Shown here: in pieces, positions 34,752 through 42,907 of the stretch
Numbering within the stretch: the stretch's first letter is position 1
Layout: the number at the start of each line of letters is the position of its first letter
Assembly (NCBI RefSeq): GCF_000217715.1
Contig: NC_015666.1
Span: 1,500,270 to 1,564,269 of the forward strand
Length of the DNA: 64,000 bases
From: Halopiger xanaduensis SH-6
GTDB taxonomy: Archaea > Halobacteriota > Halobacteria > Halobacteriales > Natrialbaceae
Direction: 5' to 3'
Program-made: the position numbers and the translations under genes
The notes under the pieces: model-generated
What the model was told of the DNA's origin: nothing
Databases searched by the model: none
Seen by the model: the letters and a program-made list of their open reading frames with translations, nothing else

Positions 34752-35423
34752 ATGGGTATGCGCGTCGCCGTCACCGTCGACGACCGGGAGCCCTCGGGTC
34801 TCGTCGAGGCCGTCCGCGAGCACCCCGACGTGACGGAGGTCGTCGTCGACCGGCTCCCCTCCGGCGACATCGCGATCGATTCGATCGGCTTCGAGCGGAA
34901 GACGCCCCGCGATTACGTCAGCACGGCGATGGGCCGCTCCGGTCCCGACCTCGAGGAGCAGGTCGCGCGGATGGCCGAGTCCTACGACCACTCCTACGTC
35001 CTGCTCGAGGGCGATTTCCTCGATCTGGAGTCGCTGCGGACGGCCGTCTCCCCCGAATCGATCCGCGGCTCGATGGCCTCGATCACGGCCCGCCACGAGG
35101 TGCCGGTCGTCCCCTGTACGGATCGCAGTCGGCTCGTCGACTTCGCGATCCGGCTCGGCCGGAAGCACGCCGAGGATCCCTCGAGCCGGCGGCTGCCGGT
35201 CGGCGCCGTCGCGAGTCGCAGGGAACCGACGACCAAGCGGATGTACGGCTGTATCGACGGCATCGGACCCGAACTCGCGACCACGCTGTACGAACGGTAT
35301 CCGACCGTCGAGTCGCTGCTCGCGGCCGACCTCGAGGACCTCACGCGGATCGACGGTATCGGCGAGACGCGAGCGGAGACGATCTACGCGGCGTTTCGGA
35401 ACGACGGGACGGAGTTGGAGTAG
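34752..35423 (+). CDS. ERCC4/XPF-type nuclease with helix-hairpin-helix tail
   Basis: A 223-residue protein with the XPF/Mus81 nuclease core. The acidic site begins V-D-D-R-E (near residue 10) and continues to the catalytic E-R-K-T-P-R-D (near 50). Residues about 165-215 carry two helix-hairpin-helix motifs, I-D-G-I-G-P-E-L-A and I-D-G-I-G-E-T-R-A, for structure-specific DNA binding. The helicase module of archaeal Hef is missing, so this is a standalone nuclease that cleaves branched DNA in repair or replication-fork processing. Two ATGs (34752 and 34758) are possible; the first is given. Confidence 0.88.
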   Translation: MGMRVAVTVDDREPSGLVEAVREHPDVTEVVVDRLPSGDIAIDSIGFERKTPRDYVSTAMGRSGPDLEEQVARMAESYDHSYVLLEGDFLDLESLRTAVSPESIRGSMASITARHEVPVVPCTDRSRLVDFAIRLGRKHAEDPSSRRLPVGAVASRREPTTKRMYGCIDGIGPELATTLYERYPTVESLLAADLEDLTRIDGIGETRAETIYAAFRNDGTELE

Positions 35424-35442
35424 GAGCAGGCGCGAACGGCGG

Positions 35443-36537
35443 TTACAGTTCGAAGTCACCGCTGACGATGCTGTCCGCGATCATCGACAGATACTCGACG
35501 TACGGTTCCTTGGTCGATTCCGTCCCGGATTCGATCTGGTGGCGGTGAACGTCCGCCCAGACCGTCGCGAGGAGAAACGCCGCGAGCGCCAGATAGAAGC
35601 GTTCGTTTTCGACGGTAAAACCCGTCCGCTCCTCGTATCGAGCGACCAGTTCCCGTCGGCTCGGGCTGCCGGGTTCGTTCGTGAAGGGTGCGAGGCCGCG
35701 CTCGTTGATCCGCCGCAAGTCCCGTCTCACGTCGTCGTTCGAATGCCGCGCTTCGATGTCGCCGAGCGACGGCGTCGGATCCCCGTCGTCGCGCCAGCGG
35801 AGCAGCAGGTAGCCGAGTTCGGTCACCGGATCGCCGAGAAACGCCGTTTCCCAATCGAGGACGCCGGACAGCTCGGGGTGGTCGTCCCCGGCGAAGAGCA
35901 CGTTACTCGGCCTGTAGTCTCCGTGGACGAGCGTCGCCCTCGAGCCCGTCGGGACGTTCCGCTCCAGCCAGTCCGCAACGTCCCACAGCCCGCGGGGTTC
36001 GAGGTCGGTCTCGCTCGTCACCGCCTCGAGTCGGTCGACGCCGTGAGCGAGTTGCGCCTGTGGACGCCGCCGCTCACAAACCTCCTCGAACGGCTCCGCG
36101 TCCGCCGAGTGGAGTTCGGCGAGCGTCTCGATCAAGCGACCGCTCACCGTTCGACGCGCGTCCGGGTTCCGGAACCGCTCGGGCAGGTACGAGCCCAGTC
36201 GGACCGGCTCTCCCTCGAGATAGGTCGTGAGCAGAAACGGCGCGCCGACGATCGAGTCGTCCTCGCACAGCAACACCGGCTCCGGAGCGGCTCCCGTCGT
36301 TTCCTCGAGCAGTTGCAGCACGTCGAACTCTCGTCGCAGGCTGTTGAACGCCCCGGTGTCTCGCAACTTGTCCGGTTTGCGGAGCACGTACGCGTTCTTT
36401 GCTTCCGCGGTCGAAATCGCGACGGAGACGTTAAGTCCCTCGTGGAGCCGTTCGGTCGCCGTCACGTCGACGTCTAATTCCGCGGCGAGGTAGGACTCGA
36501 GTTCGGTCGCGTCGAAATCGTCGTCGCTGCCGGTCAT
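35443..36537 (-). CDS. Aminoglycoside phosphotransferase-like / ACAD10-type kinase
   Basis: A 364-residue protein-kinase-like-fold enzyme. The ATP region includes V-L-R-K-P. The catalytic loop is H-G-D-Y-R-P-S-N-V-L (near 200) and the metal motif is D-W-E-T-A (near 225), both as in the APH family. Proteins of this shape beside acyl-CoA dehydrogenases (ACAD10/11-like) phosphorylate hydroxy-acyl-CoAs. Here the neighbours do not show that, although an acyl-CoA dehydrogenase lies elsewhere in the window. Antibiotic resistance is not implied. Substrate unknown. Confidence 0.83.
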   Translation of the reverse strand: MTGSDDDFDATELESYLAAELDVDVTATERLHEGLNVSVAISTAEAKNAYVLRKPDKLRDTGAFNSLRREFDVLQLLEETTGAAPEPVLLCEDDSIVGAPFLLTTYLEGEPVRLGSYLPERFRNPDARRTVSGRLIETLAELHSADAEPFEEVCERRRPQAQLAHGVDRLEAVTSETDLEPRGLWDVADWLERNVPTGSRATLVHGDYRPSNVLFAGDDHPELSGVLDWETAFLGDPVTELGYLLLRWRDDGDPTPSLGDIEARHSNDDVRRDLRRINERGLAPFTNEPGSPSRRELVARYEERTGFTVENERFYLALAAFLLATVWADVHRHQIESGTESTKEPYVEYLSMIADSIVSGDFEL

Positions 36538-36580
36538 ACCGTCCTATGAACCGGCAGTCCGGATAAATGATCGTCACCCG

Positions 36581-37453
36581 TCACCGGAACAGTCCCGTGT
36601 ACGCCGACCACACCTCCCGCATCGGTACCCAGCCGTCCTCCGGCTCGACGCGACCCGCGAGGACGGCGTTCAGGACCGCCCCGAGGAGCAGGCAGAGCCC
36701 GCCCAAATACACCCACGTCAGGATCAGGAGGACGGCGCCGGCGACGCCGAACAGCGCGACGCTCTCCGACGTTGCGACGTAGAGCCGGAAGCCGCCGGCC
36801 AGCGCAGTCCAGGAGAGGGCCGCGAACGCGGTCCCCGGGAGCACCTCGCCGACCGAGACGTCAGATTGGGGAAAGAGGTAGTACATCGGCAGGAAGACGC
36901 CGGTCAGGAGGGCCGCGAGAAGGACCGACCCGCCCAGAGCCAGCGGGAGGCCGCCGCCGAGCGCCGAGAGGCTCAGTCCGACGGCGCTGACCAGCGCGAC
37001 GCCGACCGCGAGCGTCACGGTGACGAGGACGACGTAGAGCGCCGTTACGAGGGTCACTGTCGTCGCCTCATCGACGTACGAGACGTCCTTCCGCGAGCCG
37101 TAGACGTCGGTGAACGCGCTGTTTATCGCCTGAAACAGCCGGACCGCGCTCCACAGGAGAATAGAGAGTGCCAACACTGCGGCCCGCGTCCGAGCGCTGC
37201 CGTCGGCGGCCGCCGCTGCACCGTCGAGTCCCGTTCCGCCGAGGCCGGCCGCGCTCGCGAGCTCCCCGAGCAGCGGCTCGAGCGAGTCGACCAGCGCGGC
37301 GCCGACGAGCGCGAGGATGACCAGCGGGACGAGCGTGTTGAAGGCGTGGTAGGCCAGCCCCGCCGCTTTGACGCTTATCTGACGCTCGCGAGCGACCGCG
37401 GCGACGTTGCAGACGAGCGTTCGGAGCCCCCGTTTCGAGTCGGAGTCAGCCAT
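36581..37453 (-). CDS. YihY/BrkB-family membrane protein
   Basis: A 290-residue inner-membrane protein with six predicted helices. The family signature is visible as A-G-L-A-Y-H-A-F-N-T-L-V-P-L (the YihY motif is x-A-x-x-x-S/A-x-x-L-P-x) near residue 32, with A-I-N-S-A-F-T-D-V-Y near 115 and the Y-Y-L-F-P-Q-S-D block near 210. The family is often called virulence factor BrkB in bacteria, with no accepted function; some members export or transport unknown solutes. It sits 44 bases from the phosphotransferase on the same strand. Confidence 0.87.
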   Translation of the reverse strand: MADSDSKRGLRTLVCNVAAVARERQISVKAAGLAYHAFNTLVPLVILALVGAALVDSLEPLLGELASAAGLGGTGLDGAAAAADGSARTRAAVLALSILLWSAVRLFQAINSAFTDVYGSRKDVSYVDEATTVTLVTALYVVLVTVTLAVGVALVSAVGLSLSALGGGLPLALGGSVLLAALLTGVFLPMYYLFPQSDVSVGEVLPGTAFAALSWTALAGGFRLYVATSESVALFGVAGAVLLILTWVYLGGLCLLLGAVLNAVLAGRVEPEDGWVPMREVWSAYTGLFR

Positions 37454-37567
37454 GAACTGCGTTCGATTCCGCCGTCAACGGACGGCGGGAAGTTCCTTGT
37501 GCCGGTACGGTGTCCCTACCGGACGACGGCGACGAAAAGAGGTGCAGACGACGGACGCGGTACTCGG

Positions 37568-37774
37568 TTACTCGTCCGCGACGACCGACTGAACGTGGCC
37601 GACGACGCCGCTTTTCAGCTCCACCTCCGGCCCCTTCGGATCGTCGCCGTAGACCGTCCCGATTTCGCCGACGATCGGCTCTCGATCCTCGGACTGAACG
37701 TCCTGATCGCCCTGGACGATCTCGACGGTGATACCCTGGCGGAGTTCCTCGGCGGTGGGTCGTTCGTTCGACAT
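37568..37774 (-). CDS. ywbE: YwbE-family protein (DUF2196)
   Basis: A 68-residue protein. R-Q-G-I-T-V-E-I-V-Q-G-D-Q matches the opening of the YwbE family. It continues with G-E-I-G-T-V-Y-G-D-D-P-K-G-P-E-V and the V-K-L/V-G-H-V closing strand. Such proteins fold as small barrels and are conserved in bacteria and archaea without a known function. The ATG at 37774 is chosen; the much longer reading frame to 38584 is an antisense extension through the MBL gene and is not credible. Confidence 0.8.
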   Translation of the reverse strand: MSNERPTAEELRQGITVEIVQGDQDVQSEDREPIVGEIGTVYGDDPKGPEVELKSGVVGHVQSVVADE

Positions 37775-37930
37775 ACGGGTGGTGGTGGGCCGGATACGTC
37801 GAAAAGGGACGTGCCTGCACTTGCGCCGCCCGACGGCTGCGGCAAGCGAAGGTGAAGACGCCGTCGGCGACGGGACGGTTGCCGTTGTTCGAGGTAACTT
37901 ACAACCCTCCGCTGGCCGAAGTCCATCCGT

Positions 37931-38665
37931 ATGACAACCGACTCCGACGTCACCGTTCGTCTCGTACGGCACGCCACCGTCCTCGTGACTATCGGCGACA
38001 CGACGTTCCTCGTCGATCCGATGTTCGCGTCGCCGGGCGAGAACCCGCCCGTGCCGAACTCGCCGAACGACCGCGAGAATCCGCTCGTCCCGATGCCCGA
38101 CGTCGACCGCTCCCACGACGCCGTGGTCGTCACCCACCGTCACACCGACCACTTCGACGAGGCGGCGAAAGACGAACTCGAGGCGGACGTCCCCCTCTTT
38201 TGCCAGCCCGAAGAGGCGGACGAGTTCGCCGAGGAGGGGTTCACCGACGTCCGTCCCGTCGACGACGAGGTGTCGTTCGACGGCGTCACCGTCCGCCGGA
38301 CGCCCGGTCAACACGGGTACGGACAGCTGGCCGAGGAGATGGGGCCGGTCTCCGGGTTCGTCTTCGAGGGCGACGAGACGCTGTACCTCGCCGGCGACAC
38401 GATCTGGTACGAGCCGGTCGAGGAGACCCTCGAGGAGTACGATCCCGAGGTGGTCGTCCTCAACGGCGGCGAGGCCCAGTTCGAGCAGGGCGAACCCATT
38501 ACGATGGGCGTCGAGGACGTCGCCGCCGTCCGCGAGGCGACGGACGCGACGGTCGCCGTCGTTCACATGGAGGCCATCAACCACTGCCTCCTCTCGCGCG
38601 ACGAGTTACGGTCGGAGACCGACGGCGTTCTCGTCCCCGAGGACGGAGAGCGGTTCTCCCCGTAG
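37931..38665 (+). CDS. MBL-fold metallo-hydrolase
   Basis: A 244-residue protein of the metallo-beta-lactamase superfamily. The metal motif H-x-H-x-D-H appears as T-H-R-H-T-D-H-F near residue 62. The later histidine is in T-P-G-Q-H-G-Y, followed by F-V-F-E-G-D-E-T-L-Y-L-A-G-D-T and the terminal H-M-E-A-I-N-H-C. The pattern resembles UlaG-like lactonases or N-acyl-phosphatidylethanolamine phospholipase D-like members. The AACTTACAACC about 28 bases before the start suits a leaderless transcript. Substrate unknown. Confidence 0.88.
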   Translation: MTTDSDVTVRLVRHATVLVTIGDTTFLVDPMFASPGENPPVPNSPNDRENPLVPMPDVDRSHDAVVVTHRHTDHFDEAAKDELEADVPLFCQPEEADEFAEEGFTDVRPVDDEVSFDGVTVRRTPGQHGYGQLAEEMGPVSGFVFEGDETLYLAGDTIWYEPVEETLEEYDPEVVVLNGGEAQFEQGEPITMGVEDVAAVREATDATVAVVHMEAINHCLLSRDELRSETDGVLVPEDGERFSP

Positions 38666-38701
38666 GGGTCTCCGACTAACGAACCGTCCGCTCGACGGCC
38701 G

Positions 38702-39124
38702 TTACTCGCCGTCCTCGTCCTCGAACTCGAGGGCGACGCTGTTGATGCAGTAGCGCTTGCCGGTCGGCTCGGGGCCGTCCTCGAAGACGTGGCCGAGGTG
38801 GCCGCCGCATTCGGCACAGACTACTTCGGTGCGGCGCATGCCGTGGCTGGTGTCGACGCGGGTCTCGACCTTGTCGTCGTCGACGTCGTAGAAGCTGGGC
38901 CAGCCGCAGCCCGACTCGAACTTCGTCTCGGAGTCGAACAGTTCGGCGCCGCAGGCCGTACAGGCGTAGCTGCCGTCCGCTTTGTGGTCGACGTACTCGC
39001 CGCTGAACGGCGCTTCGGTGCCGGCCTCGCGGAGGATGCGGTACTCCTCGTCGCTGAGTCGCTCGCGCCACTCGGCGTCGCTTTCCGGCAGGTCGTCCGC
39101 GGTGCGGTCGTTCTCGGATTCCAT
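38702..39124 (-). CDS. msrB: Peptide-methionine (R)-S-oxide reductase MsrB
   Basis: A 140-residue enzyme that reduces the R epimer of methionine sulfoxide in proteins, a repair step for oxidative damage. Zinc is held by two C-x-x-C pairs (C-T-A-C-G near residue 58 and C-A-E-C-G near 105). The substrate pocket C-G-W-P-S-F is near 78. The catalytic Cys lies in R-Y-C-I-N-S-V-A near the C-terminus. The acidic tail after E-F-E-D-E-D is not part of the fold. It is complete. Confidence 0.94.
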   Translation of the reverse strand: MESENDRTADDLPESDAEWRERLSDEEYRILREAGTEAPFSGEYVDHKADGSYACTACGAELFDSETKFESGCGWPSFYDVDDDKVETRVDTSHGMRRTEVVCAECGGHLGHVFEDGPEPTGKRYCINSVALEFEDEDGE

Positions 39125-39220
39125 ACTCGGTGTAGGCGGGTGACGTTCAAGAGTTTGTCCGCGCGGCGCATCCGAGCCGTCGCCACCGTGCGAGCCGCGA
39201 CCGGCCCCGTCGCGACGGCG

Positions 39221-39379
39221 TCACCGTCGCGTGATCACGTCCGTACTCTCGCAGTTCGGACACTGCGTCATCCGGCCCAGTTTCGGCACCTCGAGGCGGA
39301 GCCACGCCTCGTCGCCGCCCGGCGCCTCGAAACCGCAGTTGCGACACCGCGAGAGCGCTGTGGCTGTGTCGGTGGCCAT
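39221..39379 (-). CDS. Zinc-ribbon microprotein
   Basis: A 52-residue protein. A zinc ribbon formed by C-R-N-C-G (Cys12 and Cys15) and C-P-N-C-E (Cys40 and Cys43) occupies almost the whole chain, with W-L-R-L-E-V-P-K-L-G between. It looks like a haloarchaeal single zinc-ribbon protein. The ATG at 39379 is preferred to one at 39406. It lies upstream of msrB on the same strand. Function unknown. Confidence 0.68.
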   Translation of the reverse strand: MATDTATALSRCRNCGFEAPGGDEAWLRLEVPKLGRMTQCPNCESTDVITRR

Positions 39380-39904
39380 ACGCGAATCTATGCTACCGAG
39401 TACCATATAGGTTGCTCCGGAATCGATGCCGCCGATTCGGGGAAGGATGGGGGGAGCGTGTGACGGCGCTCGATTCGAGTCGGGCGCCCGCGATCGCGAT
39501 CACGGTCGCGGTCGCGTCTCGCCGATCGACTCGAGCCGCCGGTCACTCGGAGATCTCCTCGTCGTCCCGCCGCTCGCCGCGGATCGGTACTACTGGATCG
39601 TCGCCGGCGTTCTCTCGAGCGCGTCGCGTCGGCCGACGACAGCGCGTCTACCGCCGTCGTGACAGGGCGACGGCGTCCGGTTGCCGTCGGCGAATCGGAC
39701 GCACGTGCGATCTCCGTGGGAGGAGTCCACGACTCCGCACAAAAGTGTTTGTTATTATATCAGTATCGTGGTTGTGAAAGTAATTGATTCGGTGTGATTT
39801 CCTCGAGACTGCCCGCCGAGCGGTGGCACGACGAACACTGACCGGCCGGAACGTGCTGGTCGAAAACCTCCACTGTCTTAGGCCGTGCCGTCTAACTACC
39901 CCCA
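39380..39904. other. Gene-poor interval upstream of the ornithine cyclodeaminase-type gene
   Basis: A 525-base stretch with no credible gene. The short frames inside are arginine/serine-rich and lack family features. A minus-strand frame around 39555-39630 reads E-N-A-G-D-D-P-V-V-P-I-R-G then a stop; it looks haloarchaeal but has no start, so it may be a gene remnant. From 39740 to 39800 the sequence turns AT-rich (GTTATTATATCAG), which may contain a promoter for the gene starting at 39905. Confidence 0.5.
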
Positions 39905-41134
39905 ATGACAGTTGCACGCACGGTCGAACTCGAGGGCCACATCATCGATTCGGGGACGATGGGCCACTGTATGGGGGTCGTGATGGACATGGGCGGCGAG
40001 TTCGAAGTCGAGGAGTTCGAGGTTGGCCGCCACAAGCACGCCGAGACGTACTGCCGGATGACCGTCATGGCCGACACGGAGGAGGACCTGCGGGCGATCC
40101 TCCACGAACTCAACCAGCAGGGTGCGACCGTCGCCGATCCGCGCGATGCGACGCTGCACGAAGCGCCCGAGGACGGCGTCGTCCCGGTCGACTTCTACTC
40201 GACGACGAACCACCCGACCTACGTCCGGGTCGACGGCGAGTGGATCGAAGTCGCGGACCCGGAGATGGACTGCGCGCTCGTGGTCGAGCGGGACGACGCC
40301 GACGAGCCGCGAGTCTCTACAAAAGTTCTCAACGCCGTCGAGGAGGGCGACCTCGTCGTCACCGGCGAGACCGGCATCCGCGTCGAACCGCCCGAACGCC
40401 CCCGCGACGGCGGCGGTTCCTTCGGCTTCATGCAGGGCGGCGTCTCGAGCGAGCGCCCCTCCGAGTCGCTCATCGAGGAGATCGCCGAGGAGATGCGCGA
40501 GGTGCGGGAAAACGACGGCAACGTCCTCGCGGTCTGCGGCCCGGCGATCGTCCACGCGGGCGGCCGGGACGCCCTCGCGGACCTCGTGGGTGCGGGCTAC
40601 GTCGACGCGATCAGCGCCGGGAACGGCTTCGCCGTCCACGACCTCGAGCGCGACCTCTACGGCACCTCGCTGGGCGTCGACACGGAGAACTTGGAGCACC
40701 CCCGCGACGGCCACAAACACCACATCTACACGATCAGCGAGATCGCCCGCCTGGGCGGCATCGAGGAGGCCGTCGAGAAGGGCGTCGTCGACGAGGGCGT
40801 GATGTACGAGTGCGTCGCGAACGACGTTCCTTTCGTGCTCGCGGGCTCGATCCGCGACGACGGCCCCCTCCCGGACACGATCACCGACTCCATCGAGGCC
40901 CAGAACGCGATCCGCGAGCAGGCCCACGAGGCCGACCTCGTGCTCATGCTCTCGACGCTGCTGCACTCGGTCGCCGTCGGCAACTGCCTCCCCTCGACCA
41001 CCAAGACCGTCTGCGTCGACATCAACCCCGCCACCGTCACCCAACTGCTTGATCGCGGCAGCGCCCAGGCCATCGGCATGGTCACAGACATCGGCACGTT
41101 CATCCCGATGCTCCGGGACGAACTGCTCGAGTGA
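39905..41134 (+). CDS. TIGR00300-family protein, archaeal ornithine cyclodeaminase type (LOR/SDH-like)
   Basis: A 409-residue protein. The N-terminal region with L-E-G-H-I-I-D-S-G-T-M and the G-R-H-K-H-A-E-T-Y segment is the LOR/SDH bifunctional-enzyme domain. A Rossmann-like middle and C-terminus follows (V-C-G-P-A-I-V-H-A-G-G, then C-V-D-I-N-P-A-T-V-T-Q-L). This domain pairing is that of archaeal proteins converting ornithine to proline with ammonia release. The NAD-binding and active-site details are not resolvable by eye. The gene stands alone and is followed 54 bases later by the BAT-type regulator. Confidence 0.83.
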   Translation: MTVARTVELEGHIIDSGTMGHCMGVVMDMGGEFEVEEFEVGRHKHAETYCRMTVMADTEEDLRAILHELNQQGATVADPRDATLHEAPEDGVVPVDFYSTTNHPTYVRVDGEWIEVADPEMDCALVVERDDADEPRVSTKVLNAVEEGDLVVTGETGIRVEPPERPRDGGGSFGFMQGGVSSERPSESLIEEIAEEMREVRENDGNVLAVCGPAIVHAGGRDALADLVGAGYVDAISAGNGFAVHDLERDLYGTSLGVDTENLEHPRDGHKHHIYTISEIARLGGIEEAVEKGVVDEGVMYECVANDVPFVLAGSIRDDGPLPDTITDSIEAQNAIREQAHEADLVLMLSTLLHSVAVGNCLPSTTKTVCVDINPATVTQLLDRGSAQAIGMVTDIGTFIPMLRDELLE

Positions 41135-41188
41135 TCGACGGTCGGGAGCCCGATTCGTTATTACGACTCGAACCCAAATACAGGAGCG

Positions 41189-42823
41189 ATGGCCACCGGG
41201 GACGCACTCGCCGCCGCCGCCCTCGAGACGCTTCCGATTACCGTCGCGGTTCTCGACGGCGACGGCGAGATCCTCCTGACGAACCGAGCTTGGCGCGAGT
41301 TCGAAGCCGACGAGACGACCGCCGACCACGTCGGCCACAATTACGTCGCCACCGCTGCGATGGATGCGGACGACGACGAACACGCAAAGCGTGCCGTCGA
41401 GGGCCTCGAGTCGGTTCTCGAGGGCGATCGCGACGCGTTTTCGATGGAGTACCCCTGCCACTCCCCGGACGAAAAGCGGTGGTTCATGATGCGAGCGGGG
41501 CGGTTCACCGTCGACGGGGCGGTACGGGTTACCGTCATCCACCTCGATATCACCGACCGAAAGCTCGCCGAGATCGCCGCCGAGGAATCCGCCGAGCAGG
41601 TCCGCGAGGAACACCGGGCGCTGGAACACGTCCTCGAGCGCGTCGACGGACTCGTCCGCGAGGTTACCGACGCCGCGGTCGGCGCCGGCAGCCGCGACGA
41701 GATCGAGCGGCGGGTCTGTCGCCGGCTCGCCGACACCGACCCCTACGTGCTCGCCTGGATCGGCCGCGTCGACGTGACGACGCGGCGGATCTCGCCCCGC
41801 GAGTGGGCCGGTCGGGACGACGTTCCCCTCGAGGACGACGACCTCGTCCTCGATTCGGACGAGACGCACCCGGCCGTCCGCGCGCTCGAGGCCGGGGAGC
41901 CGTACGTGATTCAGGACCTCGCGGCGTTCGAGGACGCCGACCGCTGGTGGCCGACCGGCGCGGACGACCACTACCGGTCGGTCGCCGCGATCCCGCTGAC
42001 CTACGGCGACGTCACCTACGGCGTGCTCGCGCTTTTCGCCGCCGACCCGGACGTCTTCGACGAGCGGGAGCTGCCGATCCTCGAGTCGCTCGCGGAGACG
42101 GTCTCGACGGCGCTGAACGCGATCGAGGCGCGACGCATGCTGACGACCGAGACGGTCGTCGAACTCGAGGCGACGATCGAGGATCCGTCGCTGTTCGTCG
42201 CGGAACTCGCCGACGCGCTTTCGTCGACGGTCATCTACCGGGGCCTGACCTACGACGAGGGCGGCACGCCGCTTGCCTTCTTCCGCGTCGAGACGGCCGA
42301 CCCCGATCGTGCCGTCGACGCCGCGGCCGATCTCGAGGCCGTCGAAGCCGCGTCCGTGCTGACCGAGTACGAGGACAGCGTCGTCCTCGAGTTGGCGCTC
42401 GGAAACGGGATCGTCACTGCGCTGGCCGACCACGGGGCCGTGATCCAGCGGCTCGACGCCGACGATCGAGTGCTCGATCTGGCGCTGGAGTTGCCCAACG
42501 GCCAGGCGGCCCGCTCGGCGTACGACCTGCTCGATGAGCGGTACGACCGCGTCGAGCTGCGCAGCTACCACGAGACGGACCAGCCGACGCGGACGCCGCG
42601 GGACCTGCAGTCGACGATCGAGACCAAGCTGACGGACCGCCAGCAGGCGGCGCTGCGGAAGGCCTACTACGCCGACTACTTCGACTGGCCCCGCGGCGTC
42701 TCGGGCGAGGAACTGGCCGAGTCCATGAACGTCTCCCGGTCGACGTTCCACCAGCACCTCCGGGCCGCTCAACGGAAACTGCTCGAGGAACTGTTCGCCG
42801 GCGACCCCACTAGTGAGGCCTAG
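41189..42823 (+). CDS. PAS/GAF/HTH-10 bacterio-opsin-activator type regulator
   Basis: A 544-residue soluble transcription regulator. Residues about 10-130 are a PAS-like sensor (V-A-V-L-D-G-D-G-E-I-L-L-T-N). Residues about 150-310 are a GAF-like domain. Residues about 315-470 match the BAT-associated module. The end carries the HTH_10 domain with L-T-D-R-Q-Q-A-A-L-R-K-A-Y-Y and the recognition region V-S-R-S-T-F-H-Q-H-L-R. Such proteins control opsin, carotenoid and stress genes. GGAGCG lies just before the ATG. It ends 85 bases before crtB on the same strand, which suggests local control of carotenoid synthesis. Confidence 0.9.
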   Translation: MATGDALAAAALETLPITVAVLDGDGEILLTNRAWREFEADETTADHVGHNYVATAAMDADDDEHAKRAVEGLESVLEGDRDAFSMEYPCHSPDEKRWFMMRAGRFTVDGAVRVTVIHLDITDRKLAEIAAEESAEQVREEHRALEHVLERVDGLVREVTDAAVGAGSRDEIERRVCRRLADTDPYVLAWIGRVDVTTRRISPREWAGRDDVPLEDDDLVLDSDETHPAVRALEAGEPYVIQDLAAFEDADRWWPTGADDHYRSVAAIPLTYGDVTYGVLALFAADPDVFDERELPILESLAETVSTALNAIEARRMLTTETVVELEATIEDPSLFVAELADALSSTVIYRGLTYDEGGTPLAFFRVETADPDRAVDAAADLEAVEAASVLTEYEDSVVLELALGNGIVTALADHGAVIQRLDADDRVLDLALELPNGQAARSAYDLLDERYDRVELRSYHETDQPTRTPRDLQSTIETKLTDRQQAALRKAYYADYFDWPRGVSGEELAESMNVSRSTFHQHLRAAQRKLLEELFAGDPTSEA

Positions 42824-42825
42824 GT

Positions 42826-42837
42826 ATTTTATAACCA
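42826..42837 (+). promoter_or_regulatory. Candidate TATA region of crtB
   Basis: The stretch GTATTTTATAACC between the regulator stop and crtB is the clearest TATA-like element in the 85-base gap. With a start site about 26 bases later, the crtB mRNA would have a leader of about 50 bases. It suggests that crtB is transcribed separately from the regulator. Confidence 0.45.
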
Positions 42838-42907
42838 TCCGTCGTTGTCAGACATCCGACGGTCGGTGACGGTTGCGTTCGCGTCGTCGACTCGGGCGAA
42901 TTTAGCA

